Shown: positions 7,705 to 16,019 of the stretch, in pieces
Layout of the letters: every line of letters begins with the position of its first letter
How positions within the stretch are numbered: position 1 is the first letter of the stretch
Assembly: GCF_041260665.1 (NCBI RefSeq)
Contig: NZ_JBGCCT010000004.1
Location: 1-64,000 of the forward strand
Direction of reading: 5' to 3'
Length of the DNA: 64,000 nt
From: Catenulispora sp. GP43
GTDB taxonomy: Bacteria; Actinomycetota; Actinomycetes; Streptomycetales; Catenulisporaceae
Program-made: the position numbers and the translations under genes
The notes under the pieces: model-generated
Database searches by the model: none
What the model saw: only the letters and a program-made list of their open reading frames with translations
What the model was told of the DNA's origin: nothing

Positions 7705-9816
7705 ATGGTGATCCCCATGAAGACGGGAATCGCCCCTGAGCCGCCACCCCACCGACCGCACCGGTACCGCACCGGCGCCGCGCTGGCGGTCCTGACCGCT
7801 CTGGTCGCGGGAACAGCCGTCGTGGTCCGGCTGCCCGTCGGCTCGCCGTGGTCGCGCGGGACACTGGGGTTCACCCTGCTGGCCGCTCTGTTCCTGCTCT
7901 ACCTGAGCGGAGCGTGGCTTGTCAGGTCCCTGAACCGGGCCTGGGCCACGGCGCTGATGCTCGGCGGCGCGGCGGCGATGCAGCTCGCGGCGCTGACCGC
8001 GCGCCCTCGGTACTCCGACGACCTGTACCGGTACGTTTGGGACGGCCGGGTCCAGGCACACGGCATAGACCCCTACCGATACGTCCCGGTCTCCTCCCAC
8101 CTGGCAGGCCTGCGCACGCCGGATCTCTTCCCGGCCACCGCCGGCCCCGGACACTGTGTGACATCGGGCCCTGACATCACCGCGGGCTGCACCCTGCTCA
8201 ACCGGCCGCTCGTGCACACGATCTACCCGCCGGTCGCGCAGGCCTACTTCTGGGCCGTGCACTGGTCGGGGCCGCGCGGCGTGCAGGTGTTCGCCGCGAT
8301 CGCGGCCGTGGTGGTCGCCGCCCTGCTCATCCGCGGTCTGCCCGGGCTGGGCGCGGACCCGCGGCAGGCCGTGCTGTGGGCCTGGTGCCCGCTGGTCGCG
8401 ATCGAGGCCGGCAACAACGGGCACGTGGACGTGGTCGCCATGGTTCTCACCGCCGCCGCGCTGCTGGTCCTCGGAACCCGCCGCACGCTGACCGCGACCC
8501 GGGCGGCGGTCGGGGGTGCCGTGCTGGGACTGGCGGTGGCCACGAAGTTGACACCGGCGCTTCTGCTGCCCTCGGCGATCCGTCGGCGTCCGCTGCCGTT
8601 GCTCGCCTCGCTGTCCGGTGTCGTGGCAGCCGTCTACCTCCCGCACGTGGCGGCGGTCGGCGGCGGCGTCTCCGGATTCCTCAGCGGCTACCTGGACCAG
8701 GAGGGCTACGACAGCGGCAAGCGGTTCGCCGTCCTGGACCTTGTCCTGCCGACGTCCTGGGCCACGCCGGCCGCGCTCGTCGTCCTCGCCGCCACCGCGG
8801 TGCTGGTGTGGTGGTACGCCGATCCCGTCCGGCCGTGGCACGGCGCGGTGGTCATGACCGGGGTCGCCCTGCTCGTCGCGGCACCGGGCTACGCCTGGTA
8901 CGCAGAGCTGCTCGTCCTGCTGGTCGCCTTCGGCGGCCGCTCGGCCGTTCCCTGGCTCGCTGTGCCGTTCGCCGGGTACGCCGGACAGATCGGGGTGAAC
9001 CTCGCAGGGAGCTACGGCGTGGCAGCCCTCTTCGTTACCGGAGCGTGGCTGGTGCGGCGGCGCGCGGCTTCGAGCGCGGCGCGCGTCCCGGTTACGGTCT
9101 CCGCCGCCGACAACGCCAACGCCGACGCCAACGCCGACGCCGGAGCCGAGAGCTCGGTCCTGATCGACGTGATCCTGCCGTGCCTGGACGAGGCCGCGGC
9201 ACTGCCGTTCGTGCTGGGACGCATGCCCGCGCGGTACCGGGCGATCGTCGTCGACAACGGCTCCGGCGACGGGTCGCCCGAGCTCGCCGCGCGGCTCGGC
9301 GCCGTCGTCGTCCACGAGCCGCGCCGCGGGTTCGGCGCAGCCTGCCACGCCGGGCTGCTCGCCGCTACCGCCGAAGTCGTCTGCTTCCTGGACTGCGACG
9401 GCTCCTTCGACCCGGCCGACCTGCCCAAGGTGACCGGGCCCGTGCTGGCCGGGCAGGCCGACTTGTTCCTCGGGCAGCGCCGGCCGACGTCCCGGGGCGC
9501 CTGGCCGCCGCACGCCCGGCTCGCCAACCGGCTGCTCGCGCACCGGATCCGCCGCACGACCGGCGTGGCGCTGCGCGATCTGGGGCCGATGCGCGCGGCA
9601 CGGCGGACGGCCCTGCTGGAGCTGGAGATCACCGACCGGCGGTTCGGCTACCCGCTGGAGATGGTGCTCAAGGCCGCCGACGCCGGCTGGCACATCGGCC
9701 AGACCGACGTCCCCTACGCGCCGCGCACCGGGAAGTCGAAGGTCACCGGAACCGTCGGCGGCACCGTCAAGGCCGTCGCGGACATGCGCAAGGTCTGGAA
9801 GGCGGCCACCGGATGA
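7705..9816 (+). CDS. Fusion of GT-C polyprenyl-linked mannosyltransferase-like and GT-2 glycosyltransferase
   Basis: This 703-residue protein carries two glycosyltransferases normally encoded separately. The first about 460 residues form a multi-helix GT-C membrane enzyme of the GT87/mannosyltransferase type, with the acidic loop motif RYSDDLYRYVWDG that in this family binds lipid-linked sugar. A low-complexity linker of Asn-Ala-Asp-Ala repeats (about 470-485) leads to a cytosolic GT-2 domain (about 490-703) resembling dolichol-phosphate-mannose synthase, with VILPCLDE, VDNGSGDGS and a DCDGSFD acceptor/metal motif. It heads an operon in which every next gene overlaps or nearly touches. No strong ribosome site precedes 7705; ATG 7717 is an alternative start. 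Confidence 0.85.
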   Translation: MVIPMKTGIAPEPPPHRPHRYRTGAALAVLTALVAGTAVVVRLPVGSPWSRGTLGFTLLAALFLLYLSGAWLVRSLNRAWATALMLGGAAAMQLAALTARPRYSDDLYRYVWDGRVQAHGIDPYRYVPVSSHLAGLRTPDLFPATAGPGHCVTSGPDITAGCTLLNRPLVHTIYPPVAQAYFWAVHWSGPRGVQVFAAIAAVVVAALLIRGLPGLGADPRQAVLWAWCPLVAIEAGNNGHVDVVAMVLTAAALLVLGTRRTLTATRAAVGGAVLGLAVATKLTPALLLPSAIRRRPLPLLASLSGVVAAVYLPHVAAVGGGVSGFLSGYLDQEGYDSGKRFAVLDLVLPTSWATPAALVVLAATAVLVWWYADPVRPWHGAVVMTGVALLVAAPGYAWYAELLVLLVAFGGRSAVPWLAVPFAGYAGQIGVNLAGSYGVAALFVTGAWLVRRRAASSAARVPVTVSAADNANADANADAGAESSVLIDVILPCLDEAAALPFVLGRMPARYRAIVVDNGSGDGSPELAARLGAVVVHEPRRGFGAACHAGLLAATAEVVCFLDCDGSFDPADLPKVTGPVLAGQADLFLGQRRPTSRGAWPPHARLANRLLAHRIRRTTGVALRDLGPMRAARRTALLELEITDRRFGYPLEMVLKAADAGWHIGQTDVPYAPRTGKSKVTGTVGGTVKAVADMRKVWKAATG

Positions 9817-10478
9817 GCACTCTGATCGTCATCGCCAAGACCCCGGTGCCCGGCCGGGTCAAGACCAGGCTGACTCCGCCGTTCACTCCCCCGCAGGCCG
9901 CCGCGCTCGCCGAGGCCGCCTTGGAGGACACCCTGCGGGCCGTCCTCGAAACCGACGTCGAGCACCGGCTGCTGGTCCTGGACGGTGCGCCGCGCGCGCC
10001 GTGGCAGCGGGACTTCACGGTGCTGCCGCAGGTCCCGGGCACCCTCGACCGGCGCCTGGCCGCCGCGTTCGCCCAGGCGGCGCTCCGCGATCCCGGTCCG
10101 GTCCTGCTCGTCGGGATGGACACGCCGCAGATCACCGCCGGCCTGCTCCGGTCGTGCCTGCCCGGCGCCGAGGACGCCACGCTCGGCCTCGCCGACGACG
10201 GCGGGTTCTGGTGTCTGGGGTTCCGAAAGCCGCGCTCGCAGGATCTGCAGGCGCACCTGCTCGGCGTCCCGATGTCCACCGACCATACCGGCCGTGACCA
10301 GCTTGGCCGGCTCCGGGCCGGCGGACTGCGCGTGCGGTTGGTGCCGACACTGCGCGACGTCGACACGGTCGAGGACGCGGAGCATGTCGCCGCCCTGGTT
10401 CCGCGGTCGCGGTTCGGCGTCCGCTTCAGGACCCTGCGACGCTTCGACGCCCCGGCCGGCGCGGGAAGCCACCGATGA
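9813..10478 (+). CDS. TIGR04282/DUF2064-family nucleotidyl- or glycosyltransferase-like protein
   Basis: A 221-residue soluble protein opening with LIVIAKTPVPGRVKTRL, the signature of the DUF2064/TIGR04282 family, which has a GT-A fold like CofC and related nucleotidyltransferases. The conserved GMDTPQIT and ADDGGFW segments are present. The ATG overlaps the preceding stop (ATGA), and its own stop overlaps the methyltransferase start. Homologues are often named arsenosugar biosynthesis proteins by annotation transfer, but the actual donor and acceptor are unknown; here the context suggests modification of a lipid- or nucleotide-linked sugar. Confidence 0.85.
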   Translation: MSTLIVIAKTPVPGRVKTRLTPPFTPPQAAALAEAALEDTLRAVLETDVEHRLLVLDGAPRAPWQRDFTVLPQVPGTLDRRLAAAFAQAALRDPGPVLLVGMDTPQITAGLLRSCLPGAEDATLGLADDGGFWCLGFRKPRSQDLQAHLLGVPMSTDHTGRDQLGRLRAGGLRVRLVPTLRDVDTVEDAEHVAALVPRSRFGVRFRTLRRFDAPAGAGSHR

Positions 10479-11116
10479 CCGCGATCGACCAGGCCTGGAC
10501 CGGGAGCCGCGCCTATGCCGAAGCCCTCAGCGGCCCGGGACGCCCGCTGGTGCTGCGTACCAGCACCGGCCGGACCCTGGAGTTGGACGCGGCGCGCTTC
10601 ACCGCGCCGCCGGACCCGGTGGACCGCGCGGTGCTCGACCGCTGCCAGGGCCCGACGCTCGACCTGGGCTGCGGGCCCGGCCGGCTGGTCGCCGAGCTGG
10701 CCCGGCGCGGCATCCCGGCCCTGGGCGTCGACGTGGCCCCGGCCGCGGTGCTGCTGGGCCGCGCGGCGGGGGCGACGGTGCTGCGGCGCAGCGTCTTCGG
10801 CCGGCTCCCGGGCGCGGGCCGGTGGCCCCATGCCCTGCTGATGGACGGCAACATCGGGATCGGCGGCGACGCGGCGGCCCTGCTGGCCCGGGTCCGGGGC
10901 CTGATCCGGCCCGGCGACGGGGAGCTGGTGGTGGAGACCGAGGCCGAGGACGTCCACGAGAACCACGTCGTCACCTTCGAGACCGGGGGCGAGCCGTTCG
11001 GCTGGACCCGGATCGGGACCGAGGCGCTGGCCGCGGTGGCCGCCGGCATCGGCCTGCGCAGCATCGCCCAGTGGTCGGCCGGCGGGCGGCGCTTCGTCGC
11101 CTTGGCCACCGCATGA
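10475..11116 (+). CDS. Class I SAM-dependent methyltransferase
   Basis: The 213-residue product has the Rossmann SAM-binding motif I as LDLGCGPGRL (residues 62-71) followed by the acidic strand GVDVAP, then a motif-IV-like LLMDGNIGIGG region typical of its orthologues. It starts by ATGA overlap with the DUF2064 gene. No substrate-specific domain is visible; the operon suggests a sugar or glycolipid intermediate as acceptor. Confidence 0.85.
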   Translation: MTAIDQAWTGSRAYAEALSGPGRPLVLRTSTGRTLELDAARFTAPPDPVDRAVLDRCQGPTLDLGCGPGRLVAELARRGIPALGVDVAPAAVLLGRAAGATVLRRSVFGRLPGAGRWPHALLMDGNIGIGGDAAALLARVRGLIRPGDGELVVETEAEDVHENHVVTFETGGEPFGWTRIGTEALAAVAAGIGLRSIAQWSAGGRRFVALATA

Positions 11117-11172
11117 GAACGAACCGCACCGAGGCCGGGCGCGAGCCCGGCGGGCAGGAGATACGAACCCTG

Positions 11173-12228
11173 ATGAGAATCCTGGTCACCGGCGCCGCCG
11201 GGTTCATCGGATCGCACATCGTGGCGGCGCTGCTCGCCGCCGGCCACGAGGTCGTGGCCCTGGACGCGCTGCTGCCGGCCGTCCACCCGGATCCGGTCGC
11301 GGCCCGGAGCCGGCTGCCCGCCCCGGTCCGGCTGATCGAGGCCGACGTCCGGGACCCCGTCGCGGTCGCCGAGGCCCTGGTCGGCATCGACGCGGTCTGC
11401 CACCAGGCAGCGATGGTCGGACTCGGCGTGGATCTCGACGACGCGCCGCTCTACGCCGGCTGCAACGACCTCGGCACGGCGGTGCTGCTCTCGCAGATGG
11501 CCCGGGCCGGCACCCGACGCCTCGTGCTGGCTTCGTCGATGGTCGTCTACGGCGAGGGGCGCTACGACTGCCCGCAGCACGGCCCGGCCGCCGCCGCGCC
11601 GCGCCGGGAGTCCGATCTGGCCGCCGGCCGGTTCGAACCGGACTGCCCGCACTGCGGCGAGCGGCTGGTACCGGGCCTCGTCGAGGAGACGGCGGGGATG
11701 GACCCCCGCAACGTCTACGCCGCGACCAAGGCCGCCCAGGAATTCCTGGCCTCGGCCTGGGCGAGGGCGTGCGGCGGAAAGGTGGCCGCGCTGCGCTACC
11801 ACAACGTCTACGGCCCCAGGATGCCGCGCGACACGCCCTACGCCGGCGTGGCGGCGATCTTCCGCTCGGCGCTGGCGGCCGGCCGCGCCCCGCTGGTGTT
11901 CGAGGACGGCGGCCAGCGCCGCGACTTCGTCCACGTCCGCGACATCGCCACCGCCAACGTCGCGGCCCTGGACTGGACGTCCGCCGCACCGGCCGGAACC
12001 TTCCGGGCCTTCAACGCCGGCAGCGGCACCCCGCACACCGTCGGCGAACTGGCGGCCGGCCTGGCTGCCGCCGTGGGCGGGCCGGCGCCGCGGAACACCG
12101 GACAGTACCGGCTGGGGGACGTGCGGCACGTCACCGCGTCCAACCGGCGATTGCGCGAGGAACTGGGGTGGGCTCCGATGGTCGGCTTCGCCGAGGGACT
12201 CAAGGAGTTCGCGAATGACGCCCGCTGA
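11173..12228 (+). CDS. Extended SDR nucleotide-sugar epimerase/dehydratase with a Cys-rich insertion
   Basis: A 351-residue extended SDR enzyme that should act on an NDP-sugar with NAD(P). It shows GAAGFIG (residues 7-13), catalytic Ser121/122 and Tyr182-x3-Lys186. Between strand 5 and the catalytic Tyr is an insertion with Cys133, His136, Cys158 and Cys161 in CPQH and CPHC pairs, suggesting a structural zinc; similar insertions occur in dTDP-rhamnose 4-epimerase-like proteins. An in-frame ATG at 11113 that overlaps the methyltransferase stop would add 20 residues, but ATG 11173 begins exactly at the Rossmann strand and follows GCAGGAG, so it is preferred. The last 14 bases overlap the phosphorylase gene. 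Confidence 0.88.
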   Translation: MRILVTGAAGFIGSHIVAALLAAGHEVVALDALLPAVHPDPVAARSRLPAPVRLIEADVRDPVAVAEALVGIDAVCHQAAMVGLGVDLDDAPLYAGCNDLGTAVLLSQMARAGTRRLVLASSMVVYGEGRYDCPQHGPAAAAPRRESDLAAGRFEPDCPHCGERLVPGLVEETAGMDPRNVYAATKAAQEFLASAWARACGGKVAALRYHNVYGPRMPRDTPYAGVAAIFRSALAAGRAPLVFEDGGQRRDFVHVRDIATANVAALDWTSAAPAGTFRAFNAGSGTPHTVGELAAGLAAAVGGPAPRNTGQYRLGDVRHVTASNRRLREELGWAPMVGFAEGLKEFANDAR

Positions 12229-13042
12229 CGCCCGGCTCGCGGCGCTCCCCCTCGTGGACGATCCGTACCAGCGCGCACGCGATGCCGCCGACCAGCTCGT
12301 CGCTCTCGCCGGACCGCACGATCTCGCGGTCGTGCTCGGCTCGGGATGGTCGGAGACGGTCGACGCGCTCGGCCCGGCGGAGCATGAGATCCTGTATACG
12401 AAGCTCCCCGGATTCAGTGCTCCGACAGCGGTCGGACACAGCGGCCGGCTGCGGTCCGTCGTGATCGGCGGACACCGTGTCCTGATTCTGTCCGGACGCA
12501 CTCATCTTTACGAAGGCCGCGGTGTCGGCGCCGTCGTGCACGCGGTACGGACCGCTGTCGCCGCCGGCTGCGGAACAGTCCTGCTCACCAATGGAAGCGG
12601 CGGCCTGCGCGCCGATCTGCGACCCGGGCAGCCGGTCCTGATCAGCGATCACATCAACCACACCGGCGATTCCCCGCTGCGCGGGGCGACGTTCGTGGAC
12701 CTGACCGACCTGTACTCGGCACGCCTGCGCCGCCTGGCCCGCACCGCCGCACCCGAGCTGACCGAGGGCACCTACCTCGGACTGCGCGGGCCGCAGTTCG
12801 AGACCCCCGCCGAGATCCGGATGTTCCGCGGCTGGGGCGCCGACCTCGTAGGCATGTCCACCACGCTGGAGGCCATCGCGGCCCGGGAAGCCGGCGCCGA
12901 GGTGCTCGGCATCTCGCTGGTCACCAACCTCGCCGCGGGCATGACCGGCGAGCCGCTGTCCGCCCAGGAGGTCATCGCGACCGGCGAGGCCGCGGCGGGC
13001 CGGCTCGGCGGCCTGCTGCACGCGGTCATCACAGGAGCCTGA
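12215..13042 (+). CDS. Purine nucleoside phosphorylase (trimeric type)
   Basis: The 275-residue enzyme cleaves purine nucleosides with phosphate to free base and (deoxy)ribose-1-phosphate in the cytosol. Visible family motifs are VLGSGW (phosphate loop), GRTHLYEG, the substrate segment [11 protein letters not shown] with its conserved Glu, GMSTTLE and the base-contacting Asn in VTNLAAG, which favours PNP over methylthioadenosine phosphorylase. It overlaps the epimerase by 14 bases and is the last gene of the operon, followed by a hairpin at 13137-13168. Its link to glycan genes may be salvage of ribose-1-phosphate or simple hitchhiking. Confidence 0.93.
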   Translation: MTPADARLAALPLVDDPYQRARDAADQLVALAGPHDLAVVLGSGWSETVDALGPAEHEILYTKLPGFSAPTAVGHSGRLRSVVIGGHRVLILSGRTHLYEGRGVGAVVHAVRTAVAAGCGTVLLTNGSGGLRADLRPGQPVLISDHINHTGDSPLRGATFVDLTDLYSARLRRLARTAAPELTEGTYLGLRGPQFETPAEIRMFRGWGADLVGMSTTLEAIAAREAGAEVLGISLVTNLAAGMTGEPLSAQEVIATGEAAAGRLGGLLHAVITGA

Positions 13043-13136
13043 TGGCCTGTTCGGGCCCTGGCATCGGTGCCCCGGTCATGAACTCAATCCAGGAGCGCTG
13101 GCACCGATCGCGGTGGTCGGCCCCGGCCCTGGCCCC

Positions 13137-13168
13137 GGCGCCGGGGCGACGCACATCGCCCCGGCGCC
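13137..13168. terminator. Bidirectional hairpin between convergent genes
   Basis: GGCGCCGGGGCGA (13137-13149) and TCGCCCCGGCGCC (13156-13168) form a perfect 13-bp stem with a 6-base loop between the phosphorylase (+) and the small secreted protein (-). There is no U-tract, as is common in actinomycetes. Confidence 0.75.
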
Positions 13169-13176
13169 GCTCTCGG

Positions 13177-13431
13177 CTACCGCTTCGCCGCCGCGGCACC
13201 GCACGCGGAGTTCGTCACCACGACGTAGCCGCTGAACGTGCCCCACGACGAGCGCTCACCGGCGCAGTCGACGAAGATCTGGCCGACGACGGTGGTGTGG
13301 GCCGGGCTGGAGTAGTAGGTGGTGGTGCAGGCGTAGTCCGCTTTGCACGCCGCGTAGGCGTGCGCCGGCGCCGTCGAGAAGGCGACGACAGAGGTGCCGA
13401 GGAGCGCGGCGACGGTGAGACGACGGATCAA
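13177..13431 (-). CDS. Small secreted cysteine-containing protein (DUF6289-like)
   Basis: An 84-residue preprotein with a signal peptide ending near AHA (residue 24) and a mature domain of about 60 residues holding four cysteines in the pattern ACKADYAC, VDCAG and SACG. The YYSSPAHTTVVGQ and WGTFSGY segments match the small exported family I know as DUF6289, whose function is unknown. Two disulfides are likely. It is monocistronic on the minus strand and starts 409 bases from the DyP gene. Confidence 0.75.
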   Translation of the reverse strand: MIRRLTVAALLGTSVVAFSTAPAHAYAACKADYACTTTYYSSPAHTTVVGQIFVDCAGERSSWGTFSGYVVVTNSACGAAAAKR

Positions 13432-13475
13432 GACTGCCTCCGGTCAGGAGCGACGAGATGTTCGCCGACTGGTAT

Positions 13476-13501
13476 CAGTACTCTGAATTGTTCGAGTACT
13501 G
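13476..13501. promoter_or_regulatory. Operator-like inverted repeat in the 408-base divergent gap
   Basis: CAGTACTC (13476-13483) and GAGTACTG (13494-13501) are perfect reverse complements separated by 10 bases, spacing typical of a dimeric regulator site about one helical turn apart. It lies between the divergent secreted-protein gene and the DyP operon. The rest of the gap (13432-13839) is proline/arginine-coding noise in all frames, and I see no gene in it. Confidence 0.45.
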
Positions 13502-13839
13502 CTGTATGTGCTACCGCCATCGCCGACCGGCCGCAAGAGGGTCGGCCCGAACACCGGGCGGTGCCGGTTTCGGCCTCGCCGGGGCGCGGGAGGCCCACCA
13601 CCAGCGCCGCGTTCCGGGCCGGGCGTCGCGGGACCCCGCCGGGCCGCCCGGCCGTCCCACGAATGGCCCGGGACCGCCCGGGTGGTCTTCGCCGCCGCCG
13701 CGAATCCCGCCGCCGGCCTCGACGGGCACGTCGGAGCCTTCGTTCCCGGCCGCGTTCCCGGCGGCGTCCCGGGCCGGCGGGCCGCGACCTGCGGTTCCCC
13801 GTCCCGCCGCACGTCGGGATCGCGGCCAAGGTGGTGGTC

Positions 13840-15468
13840 ATGGCTATCGACCTCAGGCAGACCGCCATCGATCCTGACGTCCCGACCATCCCTCCGACGC
13901 GCAACACCCAGGCCGCCCTCCGGGCCGCCCTGGACGACCTCCAGGGCAACATCCTCAAGAGCCACGGCCGCGACCACAGCAGGCATCTCCTCATCACTTT
14001 CAAGACCGACACCCCGCAGGCCCGGAAGGCGTCTCGGGACTGGCTCACCTCGCTGGTCCGGCGCGGCTACGTGACCTCGGCACTGGCCCAGTACGGCGAG
14101 GCGGCCGGCTACCGCGAGGTGCTCAAGACCGCCCGGGCCGACGGCGCCGTCACGGCGGCCGGCCGCATGGCGATGGTCCTGTCGGTCAGCCCCGCGTTCG
14201 TCGGCGCCATGGTGTCGGCCCAGGGGTATCGCGAGCTCCGGCTCGATACCGCGTTCACGCCGGACGACCCGGCGTTCCTCGCCGGCGCGAAGTCCCAAGT
14301 GGGCCTGCTCAACGACCCGCCGGTGACGGCGTGGGAGCCGGCCTTCCAGCGCACCCTGCACGCGATGGTCATCGTCGCCGACGACGACCCGGCGCAGCGC
14401 ATCGACCCGCTCGTCAAGCTGCTCTCCTCGGAGCTGGCCGCGATGGGCGCCGAGGTCGCCGTCGAGTCCGGGACGGCCATGCGGTTCGGCCCGAACGGCG
14501 AGCCGCCGACCCCGACGTCGCCGGTCCACGAGCACTTCGGGTTCGCGGACGGGGTGAGCCAGCCGCTGTTCTACGCCCGCGACATCGAGCGGGCGCGGAC
14601 CCGGAACGGCGGGATCGACGAATACGACCCCAGCGCGCCGCTGAACCAGGTGCTGCTGAAGGACCCGGCCGGCGGCGACGACGGCTACGGCTCCTATTTC
14701 GTGTACCGCAAGCTCGAACAGGACGTACCGGGCTTCCACGGCGACGAGGAGGCGCTCGGCCTGGAGATCGCCAAACACGCCGACGCCAAGGCGCACCAGG
14801 CGGCGCCCGAGGACGTCGCCCTGGCCGGCGCGTACATGGTGGGCCGGTTCAAGGACGGCACACCGGTGGTCGACCAGCAGCAGGACGGGCTGGTCTCGCT
14901 GCCGAACAACTTCGGCTACGACTCCGACGTCGACGGGGTTCGCTGCCCGGTCCAGGCGCACATCCGGAAGACGAACCCGCGCGGCGACAAGCAGCGGCAG
15001 TTCGCCGTTCCGCTGACTCAGGAACGCACACAGCGCATCGCGCGCCGCGGCATCAGCTTCGGCCCGGTGACGCTGACCCCCGGCCCCACGGACAAGGTGG
15101 GCCTGCTGTTCCTGTGCGCGCAGAGCAGCATCCCGGACCAGTTCGAGTTCATCCAGAAGGCGTGGTCGAACTTCGAGGACTTCCTGCGCCCGGACTGCGG
15201 CCTGGACCCGGTGATCGGGCAGCTGCCGTCCGGGGAGTCGCGGGACGAGGCGGTCGCCCAGCCGTGGCCGAAGCAGTACGCATCCCACAACCAGCTTGAC
15301 GTCTCGCAGGCCCCGCCGAAGCCCACCGATGTGTTCTTCCGGAAGCGGGTCGGCCAGTGGGTGACGATGCGGGGCGGCGAGTACTTCTTCGTCCCCAGTC
15401 TGAGCGGTCTGCTGCGATTCGGGGACCTCGGCGAATCACAGGGAACCCGCAAGGGAGCACCGGCATGA
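13840..15468 (+). CDS. Dye-decolorizing (DyP-type) heme peroxidase, long form
   Basis: This 542-residue protein is a DyP peroxidase that reduces hydrogen peroxide while oxidising organic substrates. The GXXDG signature is GFADG at 234-238 with catalytic Asp237; the proximal heme ligand is most likely His374 in QAHIRKTNPRG, and a conserved Arg lies in RRGISFG. The N-terminal DLQGNILKSHGRDH segment is typical of the long actinobacterial/fungal-like branch. There is no Tat or Sec signal, so it should be cytosolic. The start at ATG 13840 has a weak AAGGTGG site. Its stop overlaps the next gene (ATGA), beginning a four-gene redox operon. Confidence 0.9.
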   Translation: MAIDLRQTAIDPDVPTIPPTRNTQAALRAALDDLQGNILKSHGRDHSRHLLITFKTDTPQARKASRDWLTSLVRRGYVTSALAQYGEAAGYREVLKTARADGAVTAAGRMAMVLSVSPAFVGAMVSAQGYRELRLDTAFTPDDPAFLAGAKSQVGLLNDPPVTAWEPAFQRTLHAMVIVADDDPAQRIDPLVKLLSSELAAMGAEVAVESGTAMRFGPNGEPPTPTSPVHEHFGFADGVSQPLFYARDIERARTRNGGIDEYDPSAPLNQVLLKDPAGGDDGYGSYFVYRKLEQDVPGFHGDEEALGLEIAKHADAKAHQAAPEDVALAGAYMVGRFKDGTPVVDQQQDGLVSLPNNFGYDSDVDGVRCPVQAHIRKTNPRGDKQRQFAVPLTQERTQRIARRGISFGPVTLTPGPTDKVGLLFLCAQSSIPDQFEFIQKAWSNFEDFLRPDCGLDPVIGQLPSGESRDEAVAQPWPKQYASHNQLDVSQAPPKPTDVFFRKRVGQWVTMRGGEYFFVPSLSGLLRFGDLGESQGTRKGAPA

Positions 15469-15965
15469 GCACCGACATGAGCACCGACATGACGTCCACC
15501 CGGCAGGATCCGATCGTCGTCTTCACCGAGCTGTCGGTCGAGCTGACCGGCTACAACCGGGTGGAGCTGGCCGGCACCGGCCTGATCGAGCAGCACTACG
15601 ACACCCTGCTCCGGCTGATCGGCGAGCGCGAGGCCGGGCACCTGTTGCAGGCCGCCGCGGACGCTCTGGACGCCGATCGCAAGAACCACGACGGCAAGGC
15701 GCTGCGGACCCAGGTCGTCGAGAGCAAGCGCTACGGGCCGGTGGTCATCAACCTGATCAAGCTCTGGTACCTCGGCAGCTGGTATCCGCTGCCCGGCTCC
15801 TACGCCGACGTCAACGGCTCGACCGCGGACGACGTCGAACACGTCGTGTCCGCGCAGGCCTACCGCGAAGGGCTGGTCTGGAGCGCCGCCGGGGCGCACC
15901 CGATGGGGGCCAAGCCGCCCGGCTGGGGGTCCTGGGCCGAAGCGCCCGCACTCCCCTCGCCCTGA
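15465..15965 (+). CDS. Small subunit of a sorbitol dehydrogenase-like GMC complex
   Basis: A 166-residue protein whose central LIKLWYLGSWY, the DVNG segment and the AYREGLVWSAAGAHPMG and WGSWAEAP tail resemble the small subunit (FAD-SLDH type) of membrane sorbitol/fructose dehydrogenases. It is placed directly before the GMC flavoenzyme and overlaps the DyP stop by ATGA. Unlike classic small subunits it has no Tat signal. The first codons are a 12-base duplication that encodes Met-Ser-Thr-Asp twice, giving two possible ATG starts (15465, 15477). It probably stabilises or chaperones the GMC partner. Confidence 0.75.
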   Translation: MSTDMSTDMTSTRQDPIVVFTELSVELTGYNRVELAGTGLIEQHYDTLLRLIGEREAGHLLQAAADALDADRKNHDGKALRTQVVESKRYGPVVINLIKLWYLGSWYPLPGSYADVNGSTADDVEHVVSAQAYREGLVWSAAGAHPMGAKPPGWGSWAEAPALPSP

Positions 15966-16019
15966 ACTGTGTGAGGCGTTCCACGACATCTGGAAGTGCT
16001 TCTTTAGGAGAACCCTGAC

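Noticed and set aside
13508-13839. Possible N-terminal extension or extra gene before the DyP peroxidase
   Set aside because: Pro/Arg/Gly-rich in every frame and without a start or ribosome site; DyP homology begins just after ATG 13840.
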